Shown here piece by piece: positions 36,479-46,284 of a stretch of 64,000 bases of DNA. The notes beneath the pieces were generated by a model. The model was not told where the DNA came from and ran no database searches. It saw nothing but the letters and a program-made list of their open reading frames with translations. This stretch comes from Acidiferrobacter thiooxydans. GTDB taxonomy: Bacteria; Pseudomonadota; Gammaproteobacteria; Acidiferrobacterales; Acidiferrobacteraceae. The stretch is taken from positions 62,001-126,000 of the forward strand of contig NZ_PSYR01000001.1 in assembly GCF_003333315.1 (NCBI RefSeq), read 5' to 3'. The position numbers and the translations under genes were made by a program. Numbering within the stretch: the first letter of the stretch is position 1; each line of letters starts with the position of its first letter.

Positions 36479-36776
36479 GCCATTGCAGGTAGGGCGGATA
36501 GCCGCCGGCGATCGGGACCGCCACAATCTCCGGGACTTCGTAGGGGTGCAAGGCCCGCAGGCGCCGTTCCATTTCGTCATAGTGATCCGTGGTCGTTTTA
36601 ATGATCAAAAGCGTTTCCGTGGCGGTCTCCACCTGCCCGCGCCAGCGGTACACCGATTGCACGGCATCCACGAGGTTGACGCAGGCCGCCAGCCTTCCAT
36701 TCACAAGCGCGTTCGCGATCCCGGGCGCATCGGCTCGCGGGCAGGTGCTGAAAACGATCAGGGCCTCTTGGGGCAC
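36456..36776 (-). CDS. cutA: Divalent-cation tolerance protein CutA
   Basis: A 106-residue trimeric CutA1 protein: IVFSTCPRADAPGIANALV, RLAACVNLV, YRWRGQVETATETLLIIKT and HPYEVPEIVAVPI. Linked to copper tolerance in E. coli genetics, partly through the downstream dsbD gene; its own biochemical role is unsettled. cutA-dsbD next to fxsA-groESL preserves a gammaproteobacterial neighbourhood. Confidence 0.95.
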   Translation of the reverse strand: MPQEALIVFSTCPRADAPGIANALVNGRLAACVNLVDAVQSVYRWRGQVETATETLLIIKTTTDHYDEMERRLRALHPYEVPEIVAVPIAGGYPPYLQWLEDTTRP

Positions 36777-37018
36777 GGCCTGGCCTCGCTGCAGGGCGGC
36801 GACTGCTTGCCGCGCGGGGAACTCCTTGTCGGTTCGCGCATCTTAAAGTCCCGTGCAAGCCGCGCGGCCCACGCCGGGCCGGTGTGGTCCGGTTGATGCC
36901 GGGGCTCGCAGTATGCAGGCGCCAGTGAAGTGGATCGTCGTAGCGTCGGACGCGCAATTCGCGTGTGTGCCGCGCTTCTTATACCATAACCTCTTGCTGA
37001 TATCCGGAATAGCCTTAC

Positions 37019-37798
37019 GTGCTCGAGACCGCGTTCTCCCTCAATACCCGTCCGGATATCCTGATCCGGGGACGAATGGCTGACGCAGGTTATGGCCCTG
37101 TTGGACTGTTCCTGCACGGCTTTCGTTCCCACTGCGCCGGTGAAAAGGCCACGGCGCTCACCCGCCACGCGCAGGCGCGCGGCTATTCGTGGGCGCGCTT
37201 TGATCTGGCCGCGCACGGCGCGTCGACCGGGGTGTTTGTGGAGCAGACCCTCTCGGGGTGGCTCGAGGACGCGCTCGCGGTGGCCGCGCTCTATGCACCG
37301 CGGCCGCTGATCCTTGTCGGATCCAGCCTGGGCGCCTGGCTCGCGGTGCTCATGGCGCGCTCGCGGCGCATCCCGGTGGCTGGCCTCGTGTTGCTCGCCC
37401 CGGCCTTCAATTTCCTGCAGCGCTACTACGCCGGCCTCTCGCAAGACCTGCGCCGGCAATGGCGCAGCGAGGGCCAGTTGACGCTCCCGGACCCCTATGG
37501 TCCACCCGGAACGGTCTATCGGCTCGGCTACCGTCTGATCGAGGACGCCGCCGTCCATGACGTCTTGTCGGTGCCGGTCACCCTCCCCTGCCCGTTGACC
37601 ATGATCCATGGGGATTGCGATGAGGTCGTGCCGCTGGCCGTGAGCGAGGATTTTCTGCGCCATGTGCACGCCCCGGACAAGCGCCTTACGGTCGTGGCCG
37701 ACGGCGATCATCGCCTCACGGCGGCCATCCCCAGGATCCTGGCTGAGGTCGATGCCCTGTGGCCGGCCGCCGATGTCCGCGCCGGGGTGCTGGCATGA
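37019..37798 (+). CDS. Alpha/beta hydrolase
   Basis: A 259-residue serine hydrolase. GLFLHGFRSHCAGEKA supplies the oxyanion region, LVGSSLGAWLAV the nucleophile elbow (Ser103), MIHGDCDEVVP the acid and ADGDHRL the catalytic His. It starts with GTG at 37019 and ends in an ATGA overlap with fxsA. Substrate unknown; resembles small YqiA/BAAT-like esterases. Confidence 0.85.
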   Translation: MLETAFSLNTRPDILIRGRMADAGYGPVGLFLHGFRSHCAGEKATALTRHAQARGYSWARFDLAAHGASTGVFVEQTLSGWLEDALAVAALYAPRPLILVGSSLGAWLAVLMARSRRIPVAGLVLLAPAFNFLQRYYAGLSQDLRRQWRSEGQLTLPDPYGPPGTVYRLGYRLIEDAAVHDVLSVPVTLPCPLTMIHGDCDEVVPLAVSEDFLRHVHAPDKRLTVVADGDHRLTAAIPRILAEVDALWPAADVRAGVLA

Positions 37799-38205
37799 TC
37801 GCGCGGCTGCTGCGTTTTATCGTGTTTTTGCCGCTCGTCGAGGTGGTCGTGATCGTGCTCGTGTGGCAGGCGATCGGGCCATGGTGGACCCTGGGGCTTT
37901 TGGTGGCCGGCCCGGTTGCGGGGCTTGCGTTGCTGCGGCTTTCGCCGGTACGTACCTTTGGCCATGTGCGCGCCGCCCTGTCTCACGGCCGGCTCCCGCA
38001 CGAGGCGGTCTGGGAAGGGGCGGCCCTGGGCCTGGCCGGTCTGCTTTTGATCTTCCCGGGGTTCTTCTCGGATCTCCTGGCGCTTGCCTTGTTGGTGGGG
38101 CCCGCGCGGCGCGCCCTGCGGCGCCCGCCGGGGGCGTCGCCGCCGATGGCCGGTGGCGGTCCCCGGGAGCCGCTCGAGGGCCGGTTTCGCTCGTACCGCG
38201 ATTAG
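37795..38205 (+). CDS. fxsA: FxsA-family inner-membrane protein
   Basis: A 136-residue membrane protein with four hydrophobic stretches: LLRFIVFLPLVEVVVIVLVW, a WTLGLLVAGPVAGLALLRL segment, EGAALGLAGLLLIFPGFFSD and LLALALLVGPARR. FxsA was named for suppressing F-exclusion of phage T7 in E. coli; its normal role is unknown. Its position just before groES is conserved. Confidence 0.9.
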   Translation: MIARLLRFIVFLPLVEVVVIVLVWQAIGPWWTLGLLVAGPVAGLALLRLSPVRTFGHVRAALSHGRLPHEAVWEGAALGLAGLLLIFPGFFSDLLALALLVGPARRALRRPPGASPPMAGGGPREPLEGRFRSYRD

Positions 38206-38211
38206 ATGGGC

Positions 38212-38239
38212 TTGACAAGAGATTGGCCTTGTTTATGAT
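38212..38239 (+). promoter_or_regulatory. Sigma-70 promoter of groESL
   Basis: TTGACA at 38212-38217, 16-nt spacer, TATGAT at 38234-38239. The -10 abuts the CIRCE operator, so HrcA binding would block initiation. Confidence 0.85.
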
Positions 38240-38265
38240 TAGCACTCACCTGAGATGAGTGCTAG
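38239..38265 (+). promoter_or_regulatory. CIRCE operator (HrcA binding site)
   Basis: TTAGCACTC (38239-38247), a 9-nt spacer, then GAGTGCTAG (38257-38265), one base from the perfect CIRCE inverted repeat. This predicts heat-shock control of groESL by HrcA, whose gene is not in this window. Confidence 0.93.
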
Positions 38266-38355
38266 CAAGCACGGATACTCCAGGTATTGCGGTTTCCTAA
38301 GAGTAAGGAGATTCCTATGAAAGCGCAGCCTCACCCACAAACAGGAGAATTGAGC

Positions 38356-38649
38356 ATGAATATTCGCCCCCTGCACGACCGCGTGATCGTGCGCCGCCTG
38401 GAAGAAGAGCGGAAGTCCGCCGGTGGCATCGTGATTCCCGACACGGCCAAGGAAAAGCCGATCCAGGGCGAGATCGTGGCCGTGGGCAAAGGCAAGATCC
38501 TAGAGAGCGGCGAGGTGCGCCCGCTCGACGTCAAGGTCGGCGACAAGGTGCTCTTCGGAAAATACGCCGGGACCGAGGTCAAGGTCGGCACCGAGGAGCT
38601 GCTCGTCATGCGCGAAGAAGATGTAGTCGCGATCATCGACGGCAAATAA
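38356..38649 (+). CDS. groES: Co-chaperonin GroES
   Basis: A 97-residue co-chaperonin starting [16 protein letters not shown], with the mobile loop around [16 protein letters not shown] and the roof/base strands [19 protein letters not shown]. It caps GroEL. A ribosome site (AGGAG) lies 8 nt before 38356. An in-frame ATG at 38317 has an equally good TAAGGAG site and would add 13 residues ([13 protein letters not shown]), so two isoforms or leader initiation are possible. Confidence 0.96.
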   Translation: MNIRPLHDRVIVRRLEEERKSAGGIVIPDTAKEKPIQGEIVAVGKGKILESGEVRPLDVKVGDKVLFGKYAGTEVKVGTEELLVMREEDVVAIIDGK

Positions 38650-38660
38650 CGAACGCTTAA

Positions 38661-40331
<1,671 letters not shown>

Positions 40332-40352
40332 GCCGGTCCCATCGCGCACCGC

Positions 40353-40388
40353 GGGGGCGGGGCCCGAAAGGTCCCCGCCCCCTTTTTT
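40353..40388 (+). terminator. Rho-independent terminator after groEL
   Basis: GGGGGCGGGG and CCCCGCCCCC form a 10-bp GC stem around a short loop (CCCGAAAGGT), followed directly by a run of seven T. It closes the groESL operon 21 nt after the stop. Confidence 0.93.
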
Positions 40389-40520
40389 TGTGTCCGCTTC
40401 CCGACTGGCGGACGAAGCCGCGCGCCATCTTCTGCTATGATGGCACGATTACCTGTGAGGGCGCCTTGGGCGCGTGGCCGTATCCATCGCTGGCGCGAGC
40501 GGCGGTCCGGGAGGTTGCGA

Positions 40521-41225
40521 ATGGGGGTGCACAAAACGGGGATGTGGCTCAGAAAGGCCCGCGCCCTGGCTACTGCGGCGTTGCTGCTGGCCTATCCCGT
40601 GGTTTCCTATCGCACGAATACCGCCCGGCATTTCGATCCGCTCGGCGCGCTGTTTGCCTTTGCGCCCCTGCTCGTGCTGACCCTGACGGCGGCGTGGGCC
40701 GCCCGCGCACGCGGCCTTTGGCTTACCCTCTGGGGGGGTGCGTGCCTTACCCTCTGGCACTACCGGGCCTTTATGACCGCCCATTGTTCCTGGGCATATC
40801 TCGCCGAGGATGTGGGGGTCATGGCGCTCCTCTGCGGCCTGTTCTTGCGTTCGCTCCGGCCGTCTTGCACGCCCCTCATCTCGCGCCTGTCGTTGCTCAT
40901 GCGCGGCTCCTTAAGCCCCTCGCTTGCTCATTACACCCGGCGTGTCACCCAGCTTTGGGCGGGGCTCTTTGGCGCCCTGGCGATCCTGTCTGCGCTGTTG
41001 TTCTTTGCCGCCGGCGTGCGGGTCTGGGCCTTCTACGTCAGCATCCTTACATGGCCCATCATGATGCTCGTGTTCACAGGCGAGTACCTGGTCCGCCGGG
41101 TGGTCGTGCCCCGTGAGGAGCGCGCCGGGTTTCTCCAGGTGATCCTCGCCAGCCGCCGCCATTGGCGCAGCCTTGTCGCCGGCGAGGACGACGCGCCGCG
41201 GCCCTACCGGCGCCTCCCGCAATGA
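40521..41225 (+). CDS. COG4648 membrane protein of aryl-polyene-type cluster
   Basis: A 234-residue inner-membrane protein with about six hydrophobic segments. The C-terminal HYTRRVTQLWAGLFGALAIL and VFTGEYLVRRVVV stretch is typical of COG4648, a family of unknown function found in aryl-polyene clusters (ApeG position). ATG at 40521 follows GGGAGG; an upstream in-frame ATG at 40437 is less likely. Its stop overlaps the AMP-ligase start (ATGA), so it is the first gene of a coupled operon. Confidence 0.75.
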   Translation: MGVHKTGMWLRKARALATAALLLAYPVVSYRTNTARHFDPLGALFAFAPLLVLTLTAAWAARARGLWLTLWGGACLTLWHYRAFMTAHCSWAYLAEDVGVMALLCGLFLRSLRPSCTPLISRLSLLMRGSLSPSLAHYTRRVTQLWAGLFGALAILSALLFFAAGVRVWAFYVSILTWPIMMLVFTGEYLVRRVVVPREERAGFLQVILASRRHWRSLVAGEDDAPRPYRRLPQ

Positions 41226-42589
41226 CCCGCGCCCCTGCCGACGCGGCGCTCACCACCGCCACCGACCCTGCCGAGGTGCTGGCCTTTTACCGGGGCGCAC
41301 CGCGCTCGCTCGCGCAATTTTTGGGCGATGTCGCGGACGTGGTCGCACTCTGGCCGGCGCGCGGCCCGATTCTGAACGCCTGCGCGGATCGCTACCATTT
41401 CCTGGTGGGGCTGGCGGCGTCCGCAGTCGCCGGCCGCATGACGGTGCTGCCGGCCACCCATGCCGTCGAGACCATCAAGTCCCTGCATGCGCAGATGCCG
41501 GACCTGTACTGCCTTGCCGACAGCGATTTCCCCGTCGCCCTGCCGATGCTGCGCTTTCCGCGGCTCGATTCCGGGGGGCGCAGACGGGAGGCGTTGCCGG
41601 TGCCGCGCATCCCCCTCGACCGGCCGGTCGCGACCGTGTTCACGTCGGGGACTACCGGGACCCCGGCGGCGCATGTGAAGACCTGGGGATCGCTCGTGGC
41701 CGGGGCGCGCGCCGAGGCCGCGCGCCTGGGGCTCGATGACGGCCCGGTGTGGTCGCTCATCGCCACTGTACCGCCGCAACATATGTACGGACTGGAGTCG
41801 AGCGTCATGCTGGGCCTGCATGGCCGCGCCCTGGTGCACCATGGCCGCCCGTTTTATCCCGAAGACATCGCCGACGCACTGGCGGCAGTCCCGCGCCCGC
41901 GGCTTTTGGTGACATCGCCCGTGCACTTGCGCGCACTCCTTACGAGCGCGACTGTGACCCCCGCGCTCGATGCCGTGTTATGCGCCACTGCCCCCTTGCC
42001 CCGGGCCCTGGCCGAGGAGGCCGAGCGCCGCCTGGATGCGCCGCTGCATGAGATCTACGGGGCCACCGAGGCCGGTCAGATCGCCACCCGGCGCCCGACG
42101 CAGGACGAGCTCTGGACGCTCTTCCCGGGGCTTGTCCTGGAGGCCTGCGATACGTCGTTTGTGGTCCATGGCGGGCATGTCGAGACCCCCGCCGTCCTGG
42201 GCGACATCATAGAACCGAGCGGACCTCGCAGGTTCCGGCTACACGGCCGCGGCACGGACATCGTGAACGTGGCCGGCAAGCGCAGCTCGATCGCCTTCCT
42301 CGAACAGCAGCTACTCGCCATCCCCGGTGTGGTCGATGGCGCCTTTTACATGCCCGATGAGGACCTGGCGGGCCCGGTTGCGCGTCTCACGGCCTTCGTG
42401 GTCGCCCCTGGCCTGAGCGCGGCGAGCATCGAAACGGCCCTCCGCGCGCGTCTGGACCCGGTGTTTCTGCCGCGCCCGCTGGTCCTGGTCGACGCCCTGC
42501 CGCGGCTTGCCACCGGCAAGTTGCCGCTCGCCGCCCTGCGCCGGCTCCTGACATCCCGGACCCGCCAAGTGGGAGGTCGCCATGGCTGA
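41222..42589 (+). CDS. AMP-forming acyl/aryl ligase, ApeH/XanA2-like
   Basis: A 455-residue adenylate-forming enzyme. Residues 141-155 (TSGTTGTPAAHVKTW) are the phosphate-binding loop; the PxxHxKTW ending is characteristic of ligases in aryl-polyene clusters rather than general acyl-CoA synthetases. Then YGATEAGQIATR (motif A5), FRLHGRGTDIVNVAGKR and the C-terminal catalytic lysine in ATGKLPLAALRRL. It probably activates an aromatic starter such as 4-hydroxybenzoate for loading on an acyl carrier protein; substrate is inferred from cluster type. Confidence 0.82.
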   Translation: MTRAPADAALTTATDPAEVLAFYRGAPRSLAQFLGDVADVVALWPARGPILNACADRYHFLVGLAASAVAGRMTVLPATHAVETIKSLHAQMPDLYCLADSDFPVALPMLRFPRLDSGGRRREALPVPRIPLDRPVATVFTSGTTGTPAAHVKTWGSLVAGARAEAARLGLDDGPVWSLIATVPPQHMYGLESSVMLGLHGRALVHHGRPFYPEDIADALAAVPRPRLLVTSPVHLRALLTSATVTPALDAVLCATAPLPRALAEEAERRLDAPLHEIYGATEAGQIATRRPTQDELWTLFPGLVLEACDTSFVVHGGHVETPAVLGDIIEPSGPRRFRLHGRGTDIVNVAGKRSSIAFLEQQLLAIPGVVDGAFYMPDEDLAGPVARLTAFVVAPGLSAASIETALRARLDPVFLPRPLVLVDALPRLATGKLPLAALRRLLTSRTRQVGGRHG

Positions 42590-42890
42590 CGAGGCGCTCC
42601 TTGCCTTTCCCGCCGATCATCCGGCCTTCCCCGGCCATTTCCCGGGTGACCCGATCGTGCCCGGCGCGTTACTCCTGGACGAGGTGCTGGCGGTCGTGTG
42701 CGCGGCCCGCGGGCTTGCCTACGAATCCCTGCGCGTGGGCTCGGCCAAGTTCCTGCACCCGGTCCGGCCCGGACAAGAGGTCCAGCTCCGCTGGCGGGAC
42801 TCCGGGCCGGGCCTCCTCGACGTCCGCCTTTTCCTGGCGGATCGTCCCGTGGCCGTGGCCACCCTCTCGTCACACGCTGCGCCCCCATGA
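42582..42890 (+). CDS. Hotdog 3-hydroxyacyl-ACP dehydratase-like protein (ApeI type)
   Basis: A 102-residue single hotdog domain related to FabZ: HPAFPGHFPGDPIVPGALLLDE holds the catalytic His and the Glu/Asp position, followed by GSAKFLHPVRPGQEV. It overlaps the ligase by 8 nt. In aryl-polyene assembly such proteins dehydrate the growing beta-hydroxyacyl chain. Confidence 0.8.
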   Translation: MADEALLAFPADHPAFPGHFPGDPIVPGALLLDEVLAVVCAARGLAYESLRVGSAKFLHPVRPGQEVQLRWRDSGPGLLDVRLFLADRPVAVATLSSHAAPP

Positions 42891-42930
42891 GGCCCACGCC
42901 CACACGGCCTGGCCGGCTACCGGGGCGGCC

Positions 42931-43413
42931 ATGAGCGAGTCCGTCCGGTCGGCGCCTTGCGCCCCCACCCTGCGCCTGGGGCGCGTCGAGATCGACGGCT
43001 ATCTGCCGCATCGGGGCGCCATGCGCCTGTTGGCCGGGGTACGGGCCTATGATCACGACACCATAGAGTGCCTGGCCGATGGCCATCGCGATCCGACCCA
43101 TCCCTTGCGCGTACGCGGGCGTCTCGGGGCGGCGTGCGCGATCGAGTATGCCGCCCAGGCCATGGCCATCCACGGCGCGTTGTGCGGGGACGGCCAGACG
43201 CCACCGGCCGGTTCGTTGCTGGCGGTGCGTGATGTCCGGTTCCAGGTCGCGCGCCTCGATGACATCGACGGGGATCTCATCATCCACTGTCAATGTCTGG
43301 CCCGCGATACGCGGGGCGCCGGTTACCGGTTTCTCGTGGCGACCGCCTCAAATCCTCTGGTCTCGGGACGTGCCACGGTACAATTCACCCCCCTTCAGGG
43401 GCACGCCTCGTGA
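42931..43413 (+). CDS. Second hotdog dehydratase (ApeP type)
   Basis: A 160-residue hotdog protein: VEIDGYLPHRGAMRLLAGVRAY is the ApeP-like active-site segment, then EYAAQAMAIHGAL and LLAVRDVRFQVARLDD. Known ApeP works as a heterodimer with ApeI, fitting the two adjacent genes here. The stop overlaps the following ketoreductase start as GTGA. Confidence 0.8.
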   Translation: MSESVRSAPCAPTLRLGRVEIDGYLPHRGAMRLLAGVRAYDHDTIECLADGHRDPTHPLRVRGRLGAACAIEYAAQAMAIHGALCGDGQTPPAGSLLAVRDVRFQVARLDDIDGDLIIHCQCLARDTRGAGYRFLVATASNPLVSGRATVQFTPLQGHAS

Positions 43414-44147
43414 GCGATCGGGCGCTCGCGCCGCGCCGCGCGCTCGTGACCGGTGCCAGCGGCGCCGTGGGTGCGGCGATCTGCCGCCGCCTGGCGGCGG
43501 ACGGCTGTCACGTCCTCTGTCATGCCCATACGCGGAGCGCGGACGCCGCGCGCCTGGTCTCTGAGCTCACCACCCTCGGTACCACCGCCGAGCTCTGTGT
43601 CTTTGATCTCGCGGATAGGCACGCCGTGGCCGCGGCCCTCGCCCCGTTCCTGGCCGAGGCCCCCATCCAGATCCTTGTGCATAATGCCGGCGTATGCGAC
43701 GACGCGGTGCTGGCGGGCATGACGGCGGCGCAATGGCGGCGCCCGCTCGATGTCTCCTTGGATGGGTTTTTTCATGTGACAAGGCCCTTGCTCTTGCCCA
43801 TGATCCGCACGCGCTGGGGGCGCATCATCAATGTCACGTCGGTCGCCGGCCTTATCGGCAATCGCGGTCAGGCCAATTACGCGGCCGCCAAGGCGGGCCT
43901 GCATGCCGCCGGCAAATCGCTGGCGCTCGAGGTCGCAAGCCGCGGGATTACCGTCAATTCGGTCGCCCCGGGCATCATTGCCACGCCCATGAGTCACGTC
44001 TTCGGCCCCGCCGACATCGCCCGCCTCGTCCCCATGGGCCGTGCCGGCGAGTGCCGCGAGGTGGCCGATCTCATCGGTTTCCTGGCCTCGGATCAGGCCG
44101 GTTATATCACCGGACAGGTCATTTCCATCAACGGCGGCATGATCTAG
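43410..44147 (+). CDS. 3-oxoacyl-ACP reductase (FabG/ApeQ-like)
   Basis: A 245-residue short-chain dehydrogenase. ALVTGASGAVGAAICRRLA binds NADPH; VHNAGVC; catalytic Ser/Tyr/Lys in NVTSVAGLIGNRGQANYAAAK; SVAPGIIATPM and the C-terminal TGQVISINGGMI are classical FabG. Last gene of the coupled plus-strand operon. Its 3' end overlaps by 20 nt the convergent glycosyltransferase. Confidence 0.88.
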   Translation: MSDRALAPRRALVTGASGAVGAAICRRLAADGCHVLCHAHTRSADAARLVSELTTLGTTAELCVFDLADRHAVAAALAPFLAEAPIQILVHNAGVCDDAVLAGMTAAQWRRPLDVSLDGFFHVTRPLLLPMIRTRWGRIINVTSVAGLIGNRGQANYAAAKAGLHAAGKSLALEVASRGITVNSVAPGIIATPMSHVFGPADIARLVPMGRAGECREVADLIGFLASDQAGYITGQVISINGGMI

Positions 44148-44901
44148 GTCTCGCGCCGGGCCGGAGCAGGCGTGGCAGGCGATAGAGGAGCCCGAAGATC
44201 AGGCGTATATGCATGCCGGTGAGCAGCAGGTTGTCGCGCACATAATGAAAGTGCGAGATGCCGCCCTCGGTCTTGCGCAGATAGCGGACCGGGGCGTCGA
44301 TATTGCAGACCGTGACCCCCTCCCAGAAGAGGCGCACCGCCGCTTCCGGATCGAAGTCGAATCGGCGCATGGAGCGGCGCGCGCTCATGATCCGAAAGAG
44401 CGGTGCGATCGGGTAGACACGAAATCCAAACAGCGAGTCGCCGATATGGTGTCCGAGGGTTTCTATGTCGGTAAACAGGTTCGAGAGGCGCCGCCCGTAA
44501 ACGCGCGCCCGCGGGGCATCGGCCGCGAATACCGGAACCCCCAGGATCATGGCCTTGGGCTGCGCGCCCGAGGCCTGCATGAAGGCCGGAATGAGGGATG
44601 CCGGATGTTGGCCGTCGGAGTCCATGCACAGGGCGTGGGTATAGCCCTCGGCGCGCGCGCGCGTAAGACCCGCCAGCACGGCTGCACCCTTTCCGCGATT
44701 ATACGGTTCGACGATGACAAGAAGATCCGCATGATGACGCGCCATCTCGACGAGCCCTTCAGCGGTGCCGTCGGTACTACCGTCCACGACCACCCATACC
44801 GGGGCCCAGTAGCGCAAGGCCTCGGCCACGGTCTCATAGACCTTCGGGCCCGGGTCGTAGCTTGGGATCAGCACCAGATGGGTCGCGGAAGCGGTGGGCA
44901 T
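44128..44901 (-). CDS. Family 2 glycosyltransferase
   Basis: A 257-residue GT2 enzyme: HLVLIPSYDPGPKVYETVAEAL, VVVDGSTDGTAEGL, NRGKGAAVLAGL and the DxD-like metal site CMDSDGQHP. The C-terminal part is weakly hydrophobic without clear membrane helices. GT2 domains are regular members of aryl-polyene clusters. It lies 63 nt downstream of the halogenase-like gene, same strand. Confidence 0.85.
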   Translation of the reverse strand: MPTASATHLVLIPSYDPGPKVYETVAEALRYWAPVWVVVDGSTDGTAEGLVEMARHHADLLVIVEPYNRGKGAAVLAGLTRARAEGYTHALCMDSDGQHPASLIPAFMQASGAQPKAMILGVPVFAADAPRARVYGRRLSNLFTDIETLGHHIGDSLFGFRVYPIAPLFRIMSARRSMRRFDFDPEAAVRLFWEGVTVCNIDAPVRYLRKTEGGISHFHYVRDNLLLTGMHIRLIFGLLYRLPRLLRPGARPRSCRR

Positions 44902-44964
44902 CGGCTAGCCGGCGCGGTCAGTGGGTTGGGGTCGAATCGCAAGTCGCCTGGCGGCGATCCGCGT

Positions 44965-46284
44965 TCATTCGCTTTCGGCGGCGACAGATGCGCCCGCGGA
45001 ACGCCGGTGCAGGAGCCGGCGTTGCAGCAGGGTGCGAACGGACCGGCGCAGGTGCCGCAGGGCGTGCAGATAATACAAGGCCTTGAAGGCCGCCAGCGAG
45101 CCCCATACGGGGGTATCGGCGAAGATGTCCCCGGCAAGCACCGATAACAGGGCCTCCTGCACGCGAAAGATGTTGCGCGGTCCCATGAAAAGGTCGCGCA
45201 TGCTTGGATGGTTCACGCGGTAGATGAACCACGCATAGGTGCGCAATCCCTGGCGCAGCGCGCGATCATAGGCGCGCAGTGCGCGCGCGGCCTCCCCCGG
45301 TCTTTTCAGGCAGGTGTCGACGGCGTCGGCGGCCAGAAAGCCGCCGTGCATGGCCAGCATGACGCCCGAGGAGAATACCGGGTCGATGAACGAAAAGGCA
45401 TCGCCTACGAGGAGGTGGTTCGTGCCATGGGAGTGTTCGCATCCGTACGAGAAATTACCGGTTGCCTGCACCTCCGAGACGAGTGTGGCATCGGCCAGTC
45501 GTTCGGCGAGCGGCGGACACAATGCCAGCGTCTCCCGGAAGAAGTCCCCCACGGGCCCTGTCCGGGTGTTCAGATAATAGGGCCAGACCACGGCGCCGAC
45601 GCTCGTGATGCCGTCGGCCAGGGGGATGAACCAGAACCACCCGTGTTCGAACCAGAAGAGCGAGATATGTCCCTCTTCCCGGCCGCTGTTTCGGACCGCC
45701 CCCCGGAAGTGCCCATAGAGCGCGGAGCTGTTGTGCCGGGGGTTGCGCCGTTTGGTGTGAAGGCGGCGACCGAGAAAGGTGTCGCGCCCGGATGCGTCAA
45801 TCACAAACCGGGCCGTGAAGTCCTCGACACCCCCGTCGGCGTGCCGCGTCCGTATCCGCGCGCCGTCGCCGCTCCCGGAAAAGACCACGTCCTGCACCCG
45901 GCAGCCCTCGTGAGTCGTTGCCCCCTTGGCGGCCGCATTGCGAAACAGTATGGCGTCAAAGTCCGCGCGCGGCACGTGATAGGCATAGGGCATGTCCTTG
46001 TTCCAGGCGTCAGCGAACAGGAATTCCTGGCGGGCCTTCGTATGCCAGGGGGACAGGAATTCCACCCCCCACTTCACCATGCCTATGGCGCGCACCGCCT
46101 CGCCCACGCCCAAGCGCTCCAGCAACGGCAGGTTGGCCGGAAGCAGGGACTCGCCGATATGAAACCGCGGGTGGCGGTCCTTTTCGGCGATTACCACCTG
46201 ATAACCGCGCTCGGCGAGCAGCGCGCCGGCGGTGGTGCCGCCCGGTCCCCCGCCGATCACGAATACATCGCATGCCGTTGCCAT
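44965..46284 (-). CDS. Flavin-dependent halogenase-like monooxygenase
   Basis: A 439-residue FAD enzyme. FVIGGGPGGTTAG (Rossmann GGGPGG at 11-16); HIGESLLP (44-49); a lysine in GMVKWGVEF (Lys71) at the place of the catalytic Lys of phenolic halogenases such as PltA; the WxWxIP halogenase signature as WFWFIP (216-221); and GDAFSFIDPVFSSG (294-307) binding FAD. These suggest FADH2-dependent halogenation, plausibly of an aryl polyene as in brominated xanthomonadins. Some related reductases share parts of these motifs, so halogenation is a prediction. ATG at 46284 chosen over a longer frame. Confidence 0.75.
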   Translation of the reverse strand: MATACDVFVIGGGPGGTTAGALLAERGYQVVIAEKDRHPRFHIGESLLPANLPLLERLGVGEAVRAIGMVKWGVEFLSPWHTKARQEFLFADAWNKDMPYAYHVPRADFDAILFRNAAAKGATTHEGCRVQDVVFSGSGDGARIRTRHADGGVEDFTARFVIDASGRDTFLGRRLHTKRRNPRHNSSALYGHFRGAVRNSGREEGHISLFWFEHGWFWFIPLADGITSVGAVVWPYYLNTRTGPVGDFFRETLALCPPLAERLADATLVSEVQATGNFSYGCEHSHGTNHLLVGDAFSFIDPVFSSGVMLAMHGGFLAADAVDTCLKRPGEAARALRAYDRALRQGLRTYAWFIYRVNHPSMRDLFMGPRNIFRVQEALLSVLAGDIFADTPVWGSLAAFKALYYLHALRHLRRSVRTLLQRRLLHRRSAGASVAAESE

